In this document: piece by piece, positions 24,053-33,482 of the stretch
Layout of the letters: each line of letters opens with the position of its first letter
How positions within the stretch are numbered: position 1 is the stretch's first letter
From: Tenacibaculum gallaicum
Lineage (GTDB): Bacteria; Bacteroidota; Bacteroidia; Flavobacteriales; Flavobacteriaceae
Reading direction: 5' to 3'
Length of the DNA: 64,000 bases
NCBI RefSeq assembly: GCF_003387615.1
Contig: NZ_QUNS01000001.1
Location: 474,241-538,240 of the forward strand
Program-made: the position numbers and the translations under genes
Notes under the pieces: generated by a model
What the model was told of the DNA's origin: nothing
The model's input: only the letters and a program-made list of their open reading frames with translations
Database searches by the model: none

Positions 24053-25561
24053 ATGATTCTTAAATCCCACCCTTCATTAAAAGAATTATCATTAAATAGT
24101 TATTTGTTTAGTGATGAATCGATGAATTTATACGAAGAGTATATTCAAAAAACAGCCTCCTACATTCAGCAATTTTTATCAAACAGAACCTTTTATCAAG
24201 GAGACAATCTTGAAGAAATTCTAGCAAATAAAGAGCAAGCTAAACTGGTAAATATTGAGGGTAATCAAACGATAGATAGTGCTCTAGAAGAGTTAAATGA
24301 TTTGTATATAAAAAATGCAATCGCCTTCCATAATCCAACATATGTAGCACATTTAAACTGTCCAATTACATTACCATCAATCATAGCAGAAATGATTACA
24401 ACCACAATTAATACTGCAGTTGAAACATGGGATCAAAGTACTTCAGCAACTTTTATAGAACAAGAAGTAATTCATTGGATAACCAACGTATTTAATCTAT
24501 CTGAAAATTCAGATGGTGTTTTTACAAGTGGAGGAACACAATCTAACTTTATGGCCATGTTAATGGCTCGAGACAATTATGCTTTCAAGCATTTCAAAAT
24601 CAACATTAAACAACATGGTTGGAGAAGTGAAATAAATAAGTTTAGAATTTTTTGCTCAGAAAAGGCACATTTCAGTATTCAAAAAAGTGCAGCTTTATTA
24701 GGTATGGGATATGATGCAGTTATACCTGTAAAAGTTGACAAGAGGATGCAGATGGATGTTAACGAACTTGTATTAGCGATAGAAAAGACAAAACAAGAAG
24801 GTAATATTCCAATAGCAGTTGTAGCAACATTAGGAACCACTGATTATGGAAGCTTTGATCCAGTACAAACCATTGGTAAAGTAGCAAAAGAACACAATAT
24901 GTGGTTGCATGCTGATGGTGCTTATGGGGGTTGTTATGCGCTTACGAATACTCATAAAGATTACTTTAAGGGCATTGAGTTAGTTGATTCTATAACCATA
25001 GATTTTCATAAAACATTGTTTCAGCCAGTAAGTTGTAGTGCATTTCTAGTAAATGATAAACAACATTTTCAGTATGTATCATATTACGCAGATTATTTAA
25101 ACCCTATTGAAGATAAAGATCCACAACGACCTAATCTTATAGAAAAGTCAATTCAAACAACACGCCGATTCGACGCTTTAAAAGTTTGGCTAACCTTAAA
25201 AACATTAGGAACAAAAACAATTGCTAGTTATTTAGAAGAGGTACACTCTTTAACAAAAGCAGTATATGATAACATAAAAGATCAAGAATGTTTTGAAACT
25301 GTTCACGAACCAGCACTCAGTACCGTAGTATTTCGATATAAAACTGAGGGAATAACTGAAGATGTAATTCATAACTCGATTAATTTATATATCAAAAACA
25401 CCTTGTACAAAGCAGGAAAAGCATCAATTGCGAGTACAAAACTACAAGGTAACATCTACCTGAAATTTACACTTCTAAACCCTAAAAACACAATTAATAA
25501 CCTTCTGAACATTATAGAAATGATTAAAACTACAGGAGAACAATACAAAATTACAAACTAA
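24053..25561 (+). CDS. PLP-dependent amino acid decarboxylase (probable lysine decarboxylase, DesA/BibA-like)
   Basis: This 502-aa group II decarboxylase has the PLP-stacking His in EKAHFS (His206), the Asp in HADGAYGG (Asp288) and the Schiff-base Lys in DFHKTLFQP (Lys320). As the first gene of a hydroxamate siderophore operon it most likely turns lysine into cadaverine, or ornithine into putrescine. Lysine is favoured by the similarity of the whole cluster to the desferrioxamine/bisucaberin pathways. 2,4-diaminobutyrate decarboxylase is an alternative within the family. The next gene follows after 5 nt. Confidence 0.88.
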   Translation: MILKSHPSLKELSLNSYLFSDESMNLYEEYIQKTASYIQQFLSNRTFYQGDNLEEILANKEQAKLVNIEGNQTIDSALEELNDLYIKNAIAFHNPTYVAHLNCPITLPSIIAEMITTTINTAVETWDQSTSATFIEQEVIHWITNVFNLSENSDGVFTSGGTQSNFMAMLMARDNYAFKHFKINIKQHGWRSEINKFRIFCSEKAHFSIQKSAALLGMGYDAVIPVKVDKRMQMDVNELVLAIEKTKQEGNIPIAVVATLGTTDYGSFDPVQTIGKVAKEHNMWLHADGAYGGCYALTNTHKDYFKGIELVDSITIDFHKTLFQPVSCSAFLVNDKQHFQYVSYYADYLNPIEDKDPQRPNLIEKSIQTTRRFDALKVWLTLKTLGTKTIASYLEEVHSLTKAVYDNIKDQECFETVHEPALSTVVFRYKTEGITEDVIHNSINLYIKNTLYKAGKASIASTKLQGNIYLKFTLLNPKNTINNLLNIIEMIKTTGEQYKITN

Positions 25562-25566
25562 AAAAG

Positions 25567-26889
25567 ATGAAGAATAATATAGTAGATTTTATAGCCATAG
25601 GTGTAGGGCCTTTTAACTTAGGGTTGGCATGTTTATCAGAACCTATTGAAGGTTTAAATGGAGTATTTCTTGATAAAAAAGAAAAATTTGATTGGCATCC
25701 AGGAATGTTATTAGAAGATACAACTTTACAAGTTCCCTTCATGGCAGATTTAGTAACTCTTGCTGATCCTACAAGCCCTTTTAGTTTTTTAAACTATATT
25801 AAAGAACAGGGTAGAATATATTCTTTTTATATACGAGAAAATTTCTTATTACTTAGAAACGAGTATAATCAATATTGTCAATGGGTAATAAGCAAGCTAT
25901 CTAATGTATATTTTAATACAGAAGTAACAAATATAGATTATGATCAACAGAACAAGATTTATATAGTAACAAGTACTTGTACAAAAACTCAAAAAAATAA
26001 AATTTATAAAGCAAGAAAGCTAGTTTTAGGAACAGGAACACAACCATACATTCCTACTTGTTGTAAAGAGTTGAAAGAGACTGCTGTTCATTCATCACAA
26101 TATTTACCTAATAAAGAACAGTTACAAAAGCAAAAAAGAATAACAGTATTAGGAAGCGGTCAAAGTGCTGCAGAAATATTTTTTGATTTATTACAAGAAA
26201 TAGATACCAAAGGATATGAACTTAACTGGATTACCCGCTCACCTCGTTTCTTCCCGTTAGAGTATGCTAAGCTAACATTAGAAATGACTTCTCCAGAGTA
26301 TGTAGATTACTTTTACAACTTGCCAGTATCAAAAAGAGATTCACTAATAAAAAATCAGAAGCATTTATACAAAGGAATTAATCAAGATTTAATAGGGGCT
26401 ATTCACGATACGTTATACGCAAAACGAGTCCTATCAAAAGAACCATTAAAAGTTTCATTACGTACCAATTCTGAATTGAAAACTAGCAAGGTGTTAGATG
26501 AAGGAATTAACTTAGAGTTTCATCAGGTAGAACAAGATAAATATTTTAAACACGAAACTGATGGACTTCTCCTTGCCACAGGATATGAATATAAATTACC
26601 AGAGTTTATTGAAGGAATTTCAAATAGAATTCTGTGGGATGTTAAAAATCGATTTGACGTGCAGCGTAACTACTCAATTGATGAAAATCATAATGAAATT
26701 TTTGTTCAAAATGTAGAACTATATACGCATGGATTTGTTACACCAGATTTAGGGATGGCTGCCTACAGAAATTCTTATATAATTAAAGAAATAACAGGAA
26801 TAGAACATTATTCTATTGAGCAAAAGATAGCATTTCAGCAGTTTGAGGTTACACAAGAAGAAGAAATAGAACTCAATGTCTTTGCATAA
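25567..26889 (+). CDS. Siderophore N-hydroxylase (cadaverine/lysine N-monooxygenase, DesB/BibB-like)
   Basis: The 440-aa flavin monooxygenase of the IucD/PvdA family has the FAD motif GVGPFNLG (12-19), WHPGMLLEDTTLQVPFM typical of the family, an NADPH motif VLGSGQSAAEIF (194-205) and a C-terminal ATGYEYKLPEF. It N-hydroxylates the free amine of the diamine (or amino acid) before acylation to the hydroxamate. Its place between decarboxylase and acyltransferase genes supports N-hydroxycadaverine as product. It overlaps the exporter gene by up to 14 nt. Confidence 0.92.
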   Translation: MKNNIVDFIAIGVGPFNLGLACLSEPIEGLNGVFLDKKEKFDWHPGMLLEDTTLQVPFMADLVTLADPTSPFSFLNYIKEQGRIYSFYIRENFLLLRNEYNQYCQWVISKLSNVYFNTEVTNIDYDQQNKIYIVTSTCTKTQKNKIYKARKLVLGTGTQPYIPTCCKELKETAVHSSQYLPNKEQLQKQKRITVLGSGQSAAEIFFDLLQEIDTKGYELNWITRSPRFFPLEYAKLTLEMTSPEYVDYFYNLPVSKRDSLIKNQKHLYKGINQDLIGAIHDTLYAKRVLSKEPLKVSLRTNSELKTSKVLDEGINLEFHQVEQDKYFKHETDGLLLATGYEYKLPEFIEGISNRILWDVKNRFDVQRNYSIDENHNEIFVQNVELYTHGFVTPDLGMAAYRNSYIIKEITGIEHYSIEQKIAFQQFEVTQEEEIELNVFA

Positions 26890-28069
26890 GGGGATGAAGT
26901 TAAAAACATTTTTAATAGTAATGACGTTGGTTGCAGTAGTAAGTGATTATTTACTGCATCCATTTTATCCACAATTTTTTGAGCTTCGTTTTGGAATGAC
27001 AAACCCTAAAAATGTTGGATACTATTTTGCAGCCATCTGTTTTATGGTAATGATTGCATTTCCATTTTGGGCATATGTTTCTAAAAAAATATCAGAATTA
27101 AATATTCTAGTATACACCCAAGCAATTGCAGGCGTATTAGCATTGTATTGCTACTACACCACATCGTACATTAATTTTTGGGTTGTATCTCTTATTATGG
27201 TACTATTTAAAGGAAGTTATTTACTGGTATATCCGTACATTTTAAAAATCATTACAAAAGAAGAACATCCAAGTACGATCGGGTTGCTTTCAGTAGTGGT
27301 GCATTTAGGAGGAATTTTAGGAGCGGTGTTGGGAGGTATAACAGTAGATTATATAAACCCAAGCAGTATTTTTTTAATCATGGCAGCAGGAGATTTTATA
27401 CAAATGACTATGAGTGCCTATTTATTAAAAAGTAAAAGGTATGCTACTGATTTAATTATTTCCGAAGAACCAATAATTACCGATAAAAAAAACATTCCGA
27501 AAGGATTTATCTTGAAATTAGGTTTAATTACACTTATACTATACTTCAGCGACTTTTTAATTAGACCTTTCTTTTCATCATATTGGGAAAGTTTTTCAAC
27601 GTACAAAAGCAAATTGGTTTCAGGTACTATCTATGCCATCCCAGGTTTTGTAGCCTTGGTAGCATTGTGGATTAACAACAAGCGAAAATCAAAAGGACAC
27701 GAAGGAATTATAAATGCTTTGTGTATAGGATTAATTGGACTTGTGCTACAAGGAATACCCAATGAATCAGCAGTCTTTTTAGGACGAATTATTTATGGTT
27801 GGGCAATTTTTCAAGGAGTTGTAAAATTCGATATTTTATTATTTGAATTAAGTACACCAGAATCATACTCAGTAGATTATAGTAAAATACACTTCTTTCA
27901 AAACTTAGGGGTGCTAATAGCATCTTTAAATGTAGGGATTATAGTTGATAGTTTCGGTTTACGAGTACCTTTTATCATTGCGTTAGGAGGTTTTACACTC
28001 ACATTAGTCTTGTACTTTATCGTATTTAAATCGGTACGGAAAGTACATAAACAACTAGCTAAAACCTAA
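26876..28069 (+). CDS. MFS transporter, probable siderophore exporter
   Basis: This 397-aa protein has about 12 transmembrane helices and the MFS layout with a long central loop (about residues 185-215). Its position inside the siderophore operon argues for export of the finished siderophore; similar transporters sit in related NIS clusters. Two starts are possible: ATG 26876, overlapping the preceding gene by 14 nt, or ATG 26894 (6 residues shorter) right after the preceding stop with GGGG before it. The choice does not change the domain. Confidence 0.86.
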   Translation: MSLHKGMKLKTFLIVMTLVAVVSDYLLHPFYPQFFELRFGMTNPKNVGYYFAAICFMVMIAFPFWAYVSKKISELNILVYTQAIAGVLALYCYYTTSYINFWVVSLIMVLFKGSYLLVYPYILKIITKEEHPSTIGLLSVVVHLGGILGAVLGGITVDYINPSSIFLIMAAGDFIQMTMSAYLLKSKRYATDLIISEEPIITDKKNIPKGFILKLGLITLILYFSDFLIRPFFSSYWESFSTYKSKLVSGTIYAIPGFVALVALWINNKRKSKGHEGIINALCIGLIGLVLQGIPNESAVFLGRIIYGWAIFQGVVKFDILLFELSTPESYSVDYSKIHFFQNLGVLIASLNVGIIVDSFGLRVPFIIALGGFTLTLVLYFIVFKSVRKVHKQLAKT

Positions 28070-28072
28070 ATT

Positions 28073-30490
28073 ATGATAACAACAGATACCATAGTTTTTT
28101 CAAAAGAGTATAAAGATTTTGGAACAATTACCATCCGTCCTTTTCAAATAAAAAAAGACAGCGTTTTTTTTCGGCAATGGGTAACTAAAGAATATGCTGT
28201 TTTTTGGGGAATGCAAAATGCAACAATAAAAGAAGTTGAAGAAGAATATGCTCAATTAACATCACCCAAGCATTACGATGTTTTTGTAGGAATGTTTAAT
28301 AATGAACCCGCATTTGTAGTAGAACGTTACAATCCGCAACTAGATATTATTAATAACTTTTTTAAAGCGAAAACATCTGATTGCGGTATACATATCATTA
28401 TAGCACCACCAAAAAACACTAAAACACCAAACTTTACGTGGTTTATGTTTCGAGCAATAATGGATTTTATTTTTACAAACCCAACTATTAATAGAATTGT
28501 TGTAGAACCCGATATTCGAAACAAAAAAATGTTTGCACTGTGTCAACGTATAGGGTTTCAACTAGGAAATGTAATAGAACTTCCTAACAAAACAGCGCAA
28601 TTAGCATTTTTAACTAAAACCAATTACCAACAAAAAATACAATCCTTTTCACCATTAAAAAGAAGCGCCATGAATACCTTAGACAATGTGGTTTCTCCAC
28701 AACAATCAACACAACATATACAACCAAAAGTGTGGCAAAAAGCCAACTTATTACTAGTGAAAAAAGCGCTGTGTGAGTTTTCGCATGAACTATTAATACA
28801 ACCAGCAATAATTCAAGAGTTAGACAACGGATACAAACTGTATAAAGTTGATGCGGATGATAAAGAAATCCAATATGAGTTTAAAGCAAAACCAATGGCT
28901 TTGAATCATTTGATGATTGATGAAAACTCAATAAGAAAATATATAAAAGAAATTGAAGAAGAAATTGATGCAATTACATTCATAAAAGAATTTAGGAAAG
29001 CATTAGGAATTGCTGATGAAAAAATGCCTGTGTATTTAGAAGAAATTATAAGCACACTATACGGAAGTGCATTTAAAATTACCAAAGGAAACCCTACCGT
29101 AGAAGAATTAGCAACAGCCGATTTTCAAACGATAGAACAATCTATGACCGAAGGGCATCCAGGGTTTGTAGCAAATAATGGTAGAATAGGCTTTGATAGT
29201 AGCGATTATCGTTCATATTCACCAGAAGCAGGAAATTCTTTTTCGTTATTATGGTTAGCAGGACATACATCAAAAGCAGTTTTTTCAGCAATAGAAGCAT
29301 TGCCTTATGAAACCCTAATACATCAAGAATTAGATACCGACATCATAGCACAGTTCAATAAAATAATTGAAGAAAAAGGCTTCAGTCCAAAAGACTACTT
29401 ATTTATACCTGTTCATCCATGGCAATGGTTTAACAAACTAGCTACAATTTTTGCTTCAGAAGTAGCTAAAGGAGATTTAATTTGCTTAGGATACGGATCA
29501 GATCAATACTTAGCACAACAGTCAATTAGAACGTTATTCAATATAAGCAAGCCGCAGAAATTTTATACCAAATCTGCATTATCCATTTTAAACATGGGTT
29601 TTATGAGAGGATTGCCTTTATACTATTTAGGAACAGCTCCAAAAATGGCAGTTTGGTTAGAAAACCTATTATATAACGATGCTTATATAAAGACAAACGG
29701 ATTTAGAATGTTAAGCGAAATAGGCTCGGTGAGTTATGTGAACCCATATTTTGAAGAGTTTGGTTCACACAACGATTACAATAAAATGTTAGCATCGTTA
29801 TGGAGAGAAAGTCCATATTCTGTGGTTAAAGAAAACCAAAAACCACTAACGATGGCAGCATTATTACATATAGATCATCACGGAAAAGCATTGTTACCAG
29901 AGATTATTAAAGACTCTGGAGTTTCAATAGATAACTGGTTACGAAGCTATTTAAAAGCTTACTTAAGTCCCATGTTACATTGTTTTTACTATTATGATTT
30001 GGTGTTTATGCCACATGGAGAAAACATTATTTTGGTATTAGAAAATAACATTCCAGCTTATGCTTTACTAAAAGATATTACTGAAGAAGCCTGTATTTTA
30101 AACTCTGAAGTTGCATTACCAGAAGAATTGAAAAGAATGTATGCGCCTGTACCTGAAGACGTAAAACTACTATCAATATTTACAGATATGTTTGATGGGT
30201 TCTTCCGTTTTCTAGCACCAATTTTAGAAGAACATGCAAATTATGGAGAGCATCTTTTTTGGGAGCTCGTAGCAGAAAATATTCAAGAATATCAAGAGCA
30301 GTTTCCTGAATTGTCAGGCAAGTTTAAGCAGTATGATTTGTTTGCTGAAGACTTTAAACTTTCATGTTTAAACAGGTTGCAATTAAATAATCATAAACAA
30401 ATGATTGATTTAGATGATCCTGTAGCCTTATTACAGTTTGCAGGAATATTGAAAAACCCGATTGCAGCATTTAAAACCCAAGAAGTATAA
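28073..30490 (+). CDS. Fused N-acyltransferase / IucA-IucC siderophore synthetase (BibC-like)
   Basis: This 805-aa bifunctional protein has an N-terminal GNAT-type acyltransferase of the IucB/DesC group (about 15-185; IRPFQ, WGM, NRIVVEPDIRNKKM). After a linker comes an NIS synthetase (about 220-800) with MTEGHPGFVANNGRIGF (358-374), HPWQW (448-452), SIRTLFN (484-490) and PHGEN (647-651). It should succinylate (or acylate) N-hydroxycadaverine and then condense the units using ATP. The same fusion is known in BibC of the bisucaberin pathway. It is followed after 2 nt by a second, unfused copy of both activities. Confidence 0.9.
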   Translation: MITTDTIVFSKEYKDFGTITIRPFQIKKDSVFFRQWVTKEYAVFWGMQNATIKEVEEEYAQLTSPKHYDVFVGMFNNEPAFVVERYNPQLDIINNFFKAKTSDCGIHIIIAPPKNTKTPNFTWFMFRAIMDFIFTNPTINRIVVEPDIRNKKMFALCQRIGFQLGNVIELPNKTAQLAFLTKTNYQQKIQSFSPLKRSAMNTLDNVVSPQQSTQHIQPKVWQKANLLLVKKALCEFSHELLIQPAIIQELDNGYKLYKVDADDKEIQYEFKAKPMALNHLMIDENSIRKYIKEIEEEIDAITFIKEFRKALGIADEKMPVYLEEIISTLYGSAFKITKGNPTVEELATADFQTIEQSMTEGHPGFVANNGRIGFDSSDYRSYSPEAGNSFSLLWLAGHTSKAVFSAIEALPYETLIHQELDTDIIAQFNKIIEEKGFSPKDYLFIPVHPWQWFNKLATIFASEVAKGDLICLGYGSDQYLAQQSIRTLFNISKPQKFYTKSALSILNMGFMRGLPLYYLGTAPKMAVWLENLLYNDAYIKTNGFRMLSEIGSVSYVNPYFEEFGSHNDYNKMLASLWRESPYSVVKENQKPLTMAALLHIDHHGKALLPEIIKDSGVSIDNWLRSYLKAYLSPMLHCFYYYDLVFMPHGENIILVLENNIPAYALLKDITEEACILNSEVALPEELKRMYAPVPEDVKLLSIFTDMFDGFFRFLAPILEEHANYGEHLFWELVAENIQEYQEQFPELSGKFKQYDLFAEDFKLSCLNRLQLNNHKQMIDLDDPVALLQFAGILKNPIAAFKTQEV

Positions 30491-30492
30491 TT

Positions 30493-31083
30493 ATGGTTCA
30501 AACGCATCAAAAAGTATTCAGTAAAGAAATTACTGGGTTGGGGGTAATCAGTATTCGTCCATTTCAATTGGAAATAGACACACCAATGTTGCATCGTTGG
30601 GTAACACAACCCTATGCAAAATACTGGGGAATGTTAGACAAGTCTGTAGAAGAAGTATATGCCGAATATCAAGAAATAGAAAATAATCAACACCATCATA
30701 GTTATGTAGGAATGATAGGTAATACCCCAGTGTTTTTAATGGAGCGCTACAAAGCATCAAAAGATAGCATAGCAGACTATTACGATGTACAAGAAAACGA
30801 TTATGGAATGCATGTTTTGGTAGCGCCAATAGAAAAAAGAATACCGCAGTTTACATGGCATGTGTTTACAACTATTATCGATTATTTTTTCAGTTTATCA
30901 GAAGTGGAAAGAATTGTTGTAGAACCTGACGTAAACAACGAAAAAATCCATGCGCTAAACAAAAAAGCAGGTTTTGAATATCAAAAAGAAATTGAGTTGC
31001 CCCATAAAAAAGCAGCCTTAGCTTTTTGTACAAGAGAGATGTACCAATCAGCTTTAACCAAATTAGAAGAACATGACAAATAA
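30493..31083 (+). CDS. GNAT N-acyltransferase, stand-alone (IucB/DesC-like)
   Basis: The 196-aa protein parallels the N-terminal domain of the preceding protein: GLGVISIRPFQ, RWVTQPYAKYWGM, YGMHVLVAP and ERIVVEPDVNNEKIHAL correspond to the same positions. It should transfer an acyl group from CoA to a hydroxylamine. Being a diverged duplicate, it may use another acyl donor (acetyl or longer) than the fused domain; that is inference. The next gene overlaps by 11 nt, so its pairing with the unfused NIS synthetase mirrors the fused module. Confidence 0.88.
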   Translation: MVQTHQKVFSKEITGLGVISIRPFQLEIDTPMLHRWVTQPYAKYWGMLDKSVEEVYAEYQEIENNQHHHSYVGMIGNTPVFLMERYKASKDSIADYYDVQENDYGMHVLVAPIEKRIPQFTWHVFTTIIDYFFSLSEVERIVVEPDVNNEKIHALNKKAGFEYQKEIELPHKKAALAFCTREMYQSALTKLEEHDK

Positions 31084-32893
31084 TATAGCACATTTACAAC
31101 CCGAAGTATGGAGCTTTGTAAATCGTCAATTAATAAAAAAAGCAATCAGCGAGTTTTCACATGAGCTTATTTTAACTCCTGAATTTATTTCAGAAGAAAC
31201 AGATGGTTGCATATACCAGGTTACCTCAGATAATAATGAGTTTACGTATCAATTTAAAGCAAAAAAGTATGCTCTTGATCATTGGTTGGTAGATGAAAAA
31301 AGCATTATTAAAAAGAATAATGTATTGAATGAAGTTTATTTAGATGCACTACATTTTATAACAGAGTTTCAAAACACTCTTGGTATTCCTGATGAGTTTT
31401 TAGCAACTTATTTAGAGGAAATAACAAGTACACTTTCAGGAGCAGCATATAAGTATATTAACGAGAAGTTTTCAGCAAATGAATTAGCTGAAAAAACTTT
31501 TCAAGAAATTGAACATGCTATGACTGAAGGTCACCCATGTTTTGTAGCGAACAATGGAAGAATAGGATTCAATATTGAAGATTATCAAAAATATGCACCA
31601 GAAAGCAATCAACCGTTTAAACTCATATGGATTGCAGCTCATAAAAAATATGCGACCTGCACGGCTGTTAAAAATTATGAGTATGAAAAACTTTTAGAGA
31701 GCGAATTAGGAAAAGAAAAATTAGCATTATTTAAAGAAGTTGTAAAGAAGCAAAATGTAGCTACTGAAAATTACATTTTTATGCCTGTGCATCCATGGCA
31801 ATGGAAAAACAAAATTGTAGCTGTTTTTGGAGCAGATATTGCTCAAAAAAATATCATCTTAGTAGGAGAAAGTGATGATGATTTTTCAGCGCAGCAATCT
31901 ATTAGAACGCTTTTTAATGCTTCACATCCAGAAAAATTATATACTAAAACGGCGCTATCTATTTTAAATATGGGGTTTATGCGCGGACTTTCTCCATATT
32001 ACATGCAAAGTACGCCGCACATTACCCAATGGATAACAGATCTGTTAGCAGACGACGCCTACCTACAAAACAATGGATTTACCATGCTAGGAGAAGTGGC
32101 AACAGTAGGGTATCACAATCATTACTATGAAACTTTAGGAAAAACGAATCCGCATAACAAAATGTTATCAGCTTTGTGGCGTGAGAGTCCGTTTACAAAA
32201 ATAAGCTCCAATCAACGCGTGTTTACGATGGCTGCTTTATTGCATGTAGATTACCAAGACAAATCATTGTTAGCAGCTTTAATAGAAGCATCACCTTATA
32301 ACACCACTACCTGGATTCAACGTTATTTAAAAGCCTATTTAGCACCCTTACTACACTGTTTTTATAAGTACGAGTTTGTGTTTATGCCTCACGGAGAAAA
32401 TCTTCTTCTAGTATTAGAAGAAAATACACCAGTGCATGTGTTAATGAAAGATATTACTGAAGAGGTTATTGTTTTTAACGAAACAATGCACTTACCTGAG
32501 CATGCTAAAAGATTGTTTGCTAAGGCTTCTGATAAAATGAAAGTGCTTTCAATTTTTACAGATGTGTTTGATTGTTTTTTCCGCTTTATGACACAACAGT
32601 TAGATAGTTATATAAACTTTTCAGAAGACAATTTCTGGGAATTAGTGGCAGATTGTGTGTATGAATATCAAGAACAGCATCCTGAGTTTTCAGAAAAATA
32701 TAAGCAATACGATTTATTTGTTAAAGAATTTGATCGCTGTTGTTTGAATAGGTTGCAGTTAAGTAATACCAAACAAATGCTCAGTTTAGCTAATCCAATT
32801 GAAAGTTTAAAGTTAGAAGGAGTATTAAAAAACCCGCTTGCGAAGTTTAAAAAAGAAACAGTAAAAAAGGTACAATCTTTAGAAAGTATTTAA
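31073..32893 (+). CDS. IucA/IucC-family NIS siderophore synthetase, stand-alone
   Basis: The 606-aa synthetase has all family motifs: MTEGHPCFVANNGRIGF, HPWQWKNKI, QQSIRTLFNAS, KTALSILNMGFMRGL and FMPHGENLL. It aligns along its length with the C-terminal part of the 805-aa neighbour, so the two arose by duplication. Its start lies inside the preceding acyltransferase gene (11-nt overlap). In single-synthetase pathways (DesD, BibC) one enzyme does oligomerisation and ring closure. Two here suggest divided roles, e.g. joining different units or closing versus extending (inference). Confidence 0.92.
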   Translation: MTNNIAHLQPEVWSFVNRQLIKKAISEFSHELILTPEFISEETDGCIYQVTSDNNEFTYQFKAKKYALDHWLVDEKSIIKKNNVLNEVYLDALHFITEFQNTLGIPDEFLATYLEEITSTLSGAAYKYINEKFSANELAEKTFQEIEHAMTEGHPCFVANNGRIGFNIEDYQKYAPESNQPFKLIWIAAHKKYATCTAVKNYEYEKLLESELGKEKLALFKEVVKKQNVATENYIFMPVHPWQWKNKIVAVFGADIAQKNIILVGESDDDFSAQQSIRTLFNASHPEKLYTKTALSILNMGFMRGLSPYYMQSTPHITQWITDLLADDAYLQNNGFTMLGEVATVGYHNHYYETLGKTNPHNKMLSALWRESPFTKISSNQRVFTMAALLHVDYQDKSLLAALIEASPYNTTTWIQRYLKAYLAPLLHCFYKYEFVFMPHGENLLLVLEENTPVHVLMKDITEEVIVFNETMHLPEHAKRLFAKASDKMKVLSIFTDVFDCFFRFMTQQLDSYINFSEDNFWELVADCVYEYQEQHPEFSEKYKQYDLFVKEFDRCCLNRLQLSNTKQMLSLANPIESLKLEGVLKNPLAKFKKETVKKVQSLESI

Positions 32894-32894
32894 T

Positions 32895-33479
32895 ATGAGT
32901 TTTAAACAGATAACTAAAACTATACAAGAGCGAAAAACCACCTACGCGTATGATTTTTCCGATAGAAAAATAGAGAAGGAAACGATTGAAGCAATTGTAA
33001 TCAATGCTCTATGGGCACCAACTCATAAATTAACACAACCATGGAGATTTGTAGTGTTAGAAGGAAAACATAGAGAAACATTAGGTGAGTTTATGGCTAA
33101 TTATTATCGAAAACTGTATTCAGAAGATGAGTTTTCTAACGAACGTTATAGAGAAACTAAAACGTATGCCAGTAAAGCCAGCATGATAGGAGTGATTTTT
33201 AAGCCTAGTAAAAGAGCACAACTACCGGAATGGGAAGAAATTGCAGCTATTTCAAGCGCAGTACAAAACATGTGGTTAAGCTGTACAAGTTTAAATTTAG
33301 GAAGCTATTGGGATACCAGTATAGCAACTATAAAGTATGGTGAAAAAGAAATTAGCTTAGAAGAAAATGAGCAATTTTTAGGTGTTTTTTTTATAGGGCA
33401 TGTAAAAGAAAATCTTCCTAAAGTAAATAGAAAACGAAAGCCACTATCTAAAAAATTAAGTTGGCATTTTAAAAAATAA
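32895..33479 (+). CDS. Nitroreductase-family FMN protein
   Basis: The 194-aa nitroreductase-fold protein has RKTTYAYDFSDRKIEKETIEAIVINALWAPTHKLTQPWRFVVL (FMN-binding N-terminus, quoted by its parts TIQERKTTYAYDF and WAPTHKLTQPWRF) and SSAVQNMWLSCTSLNLGSYW. It starts 1 nt after the NIS synthetase stop, thus belongs to the operon. Such enzymes reduce nitro, quinone or flavin substrates and sometimes iron(III). A role in siderophore tailoring or in reductive iron release is possible but unproven. Confidence 0.85.
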   Translation: MSFKQITKTIQERKTTYAYDFSDRKIEKETIEAIVINALWAPTHKLTQPWRFVVLEGKHRETLGEFMANYYRKLYSEDEFSNERYRETKTYASKASMIGVIFKPSKRAQLPEWEEIAAISSAVQNMWLSCTSLNLGSYWDTSIATIKYGEKEISLEENEQFLGVFFIGHVKENLPKVNRKRKPLSKKLSWHFKK

Positions 33480-33482
33480 AAA

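Noticed and set aside
28073..30490. The 805-aa acyltransferase-NIS fusion as a sequencing or assembly artefact
   Set aside because: The same domain fusion is known in bisucaberin synthesis (BibC), the linker is open and smooth, and a separate split module follows in order.
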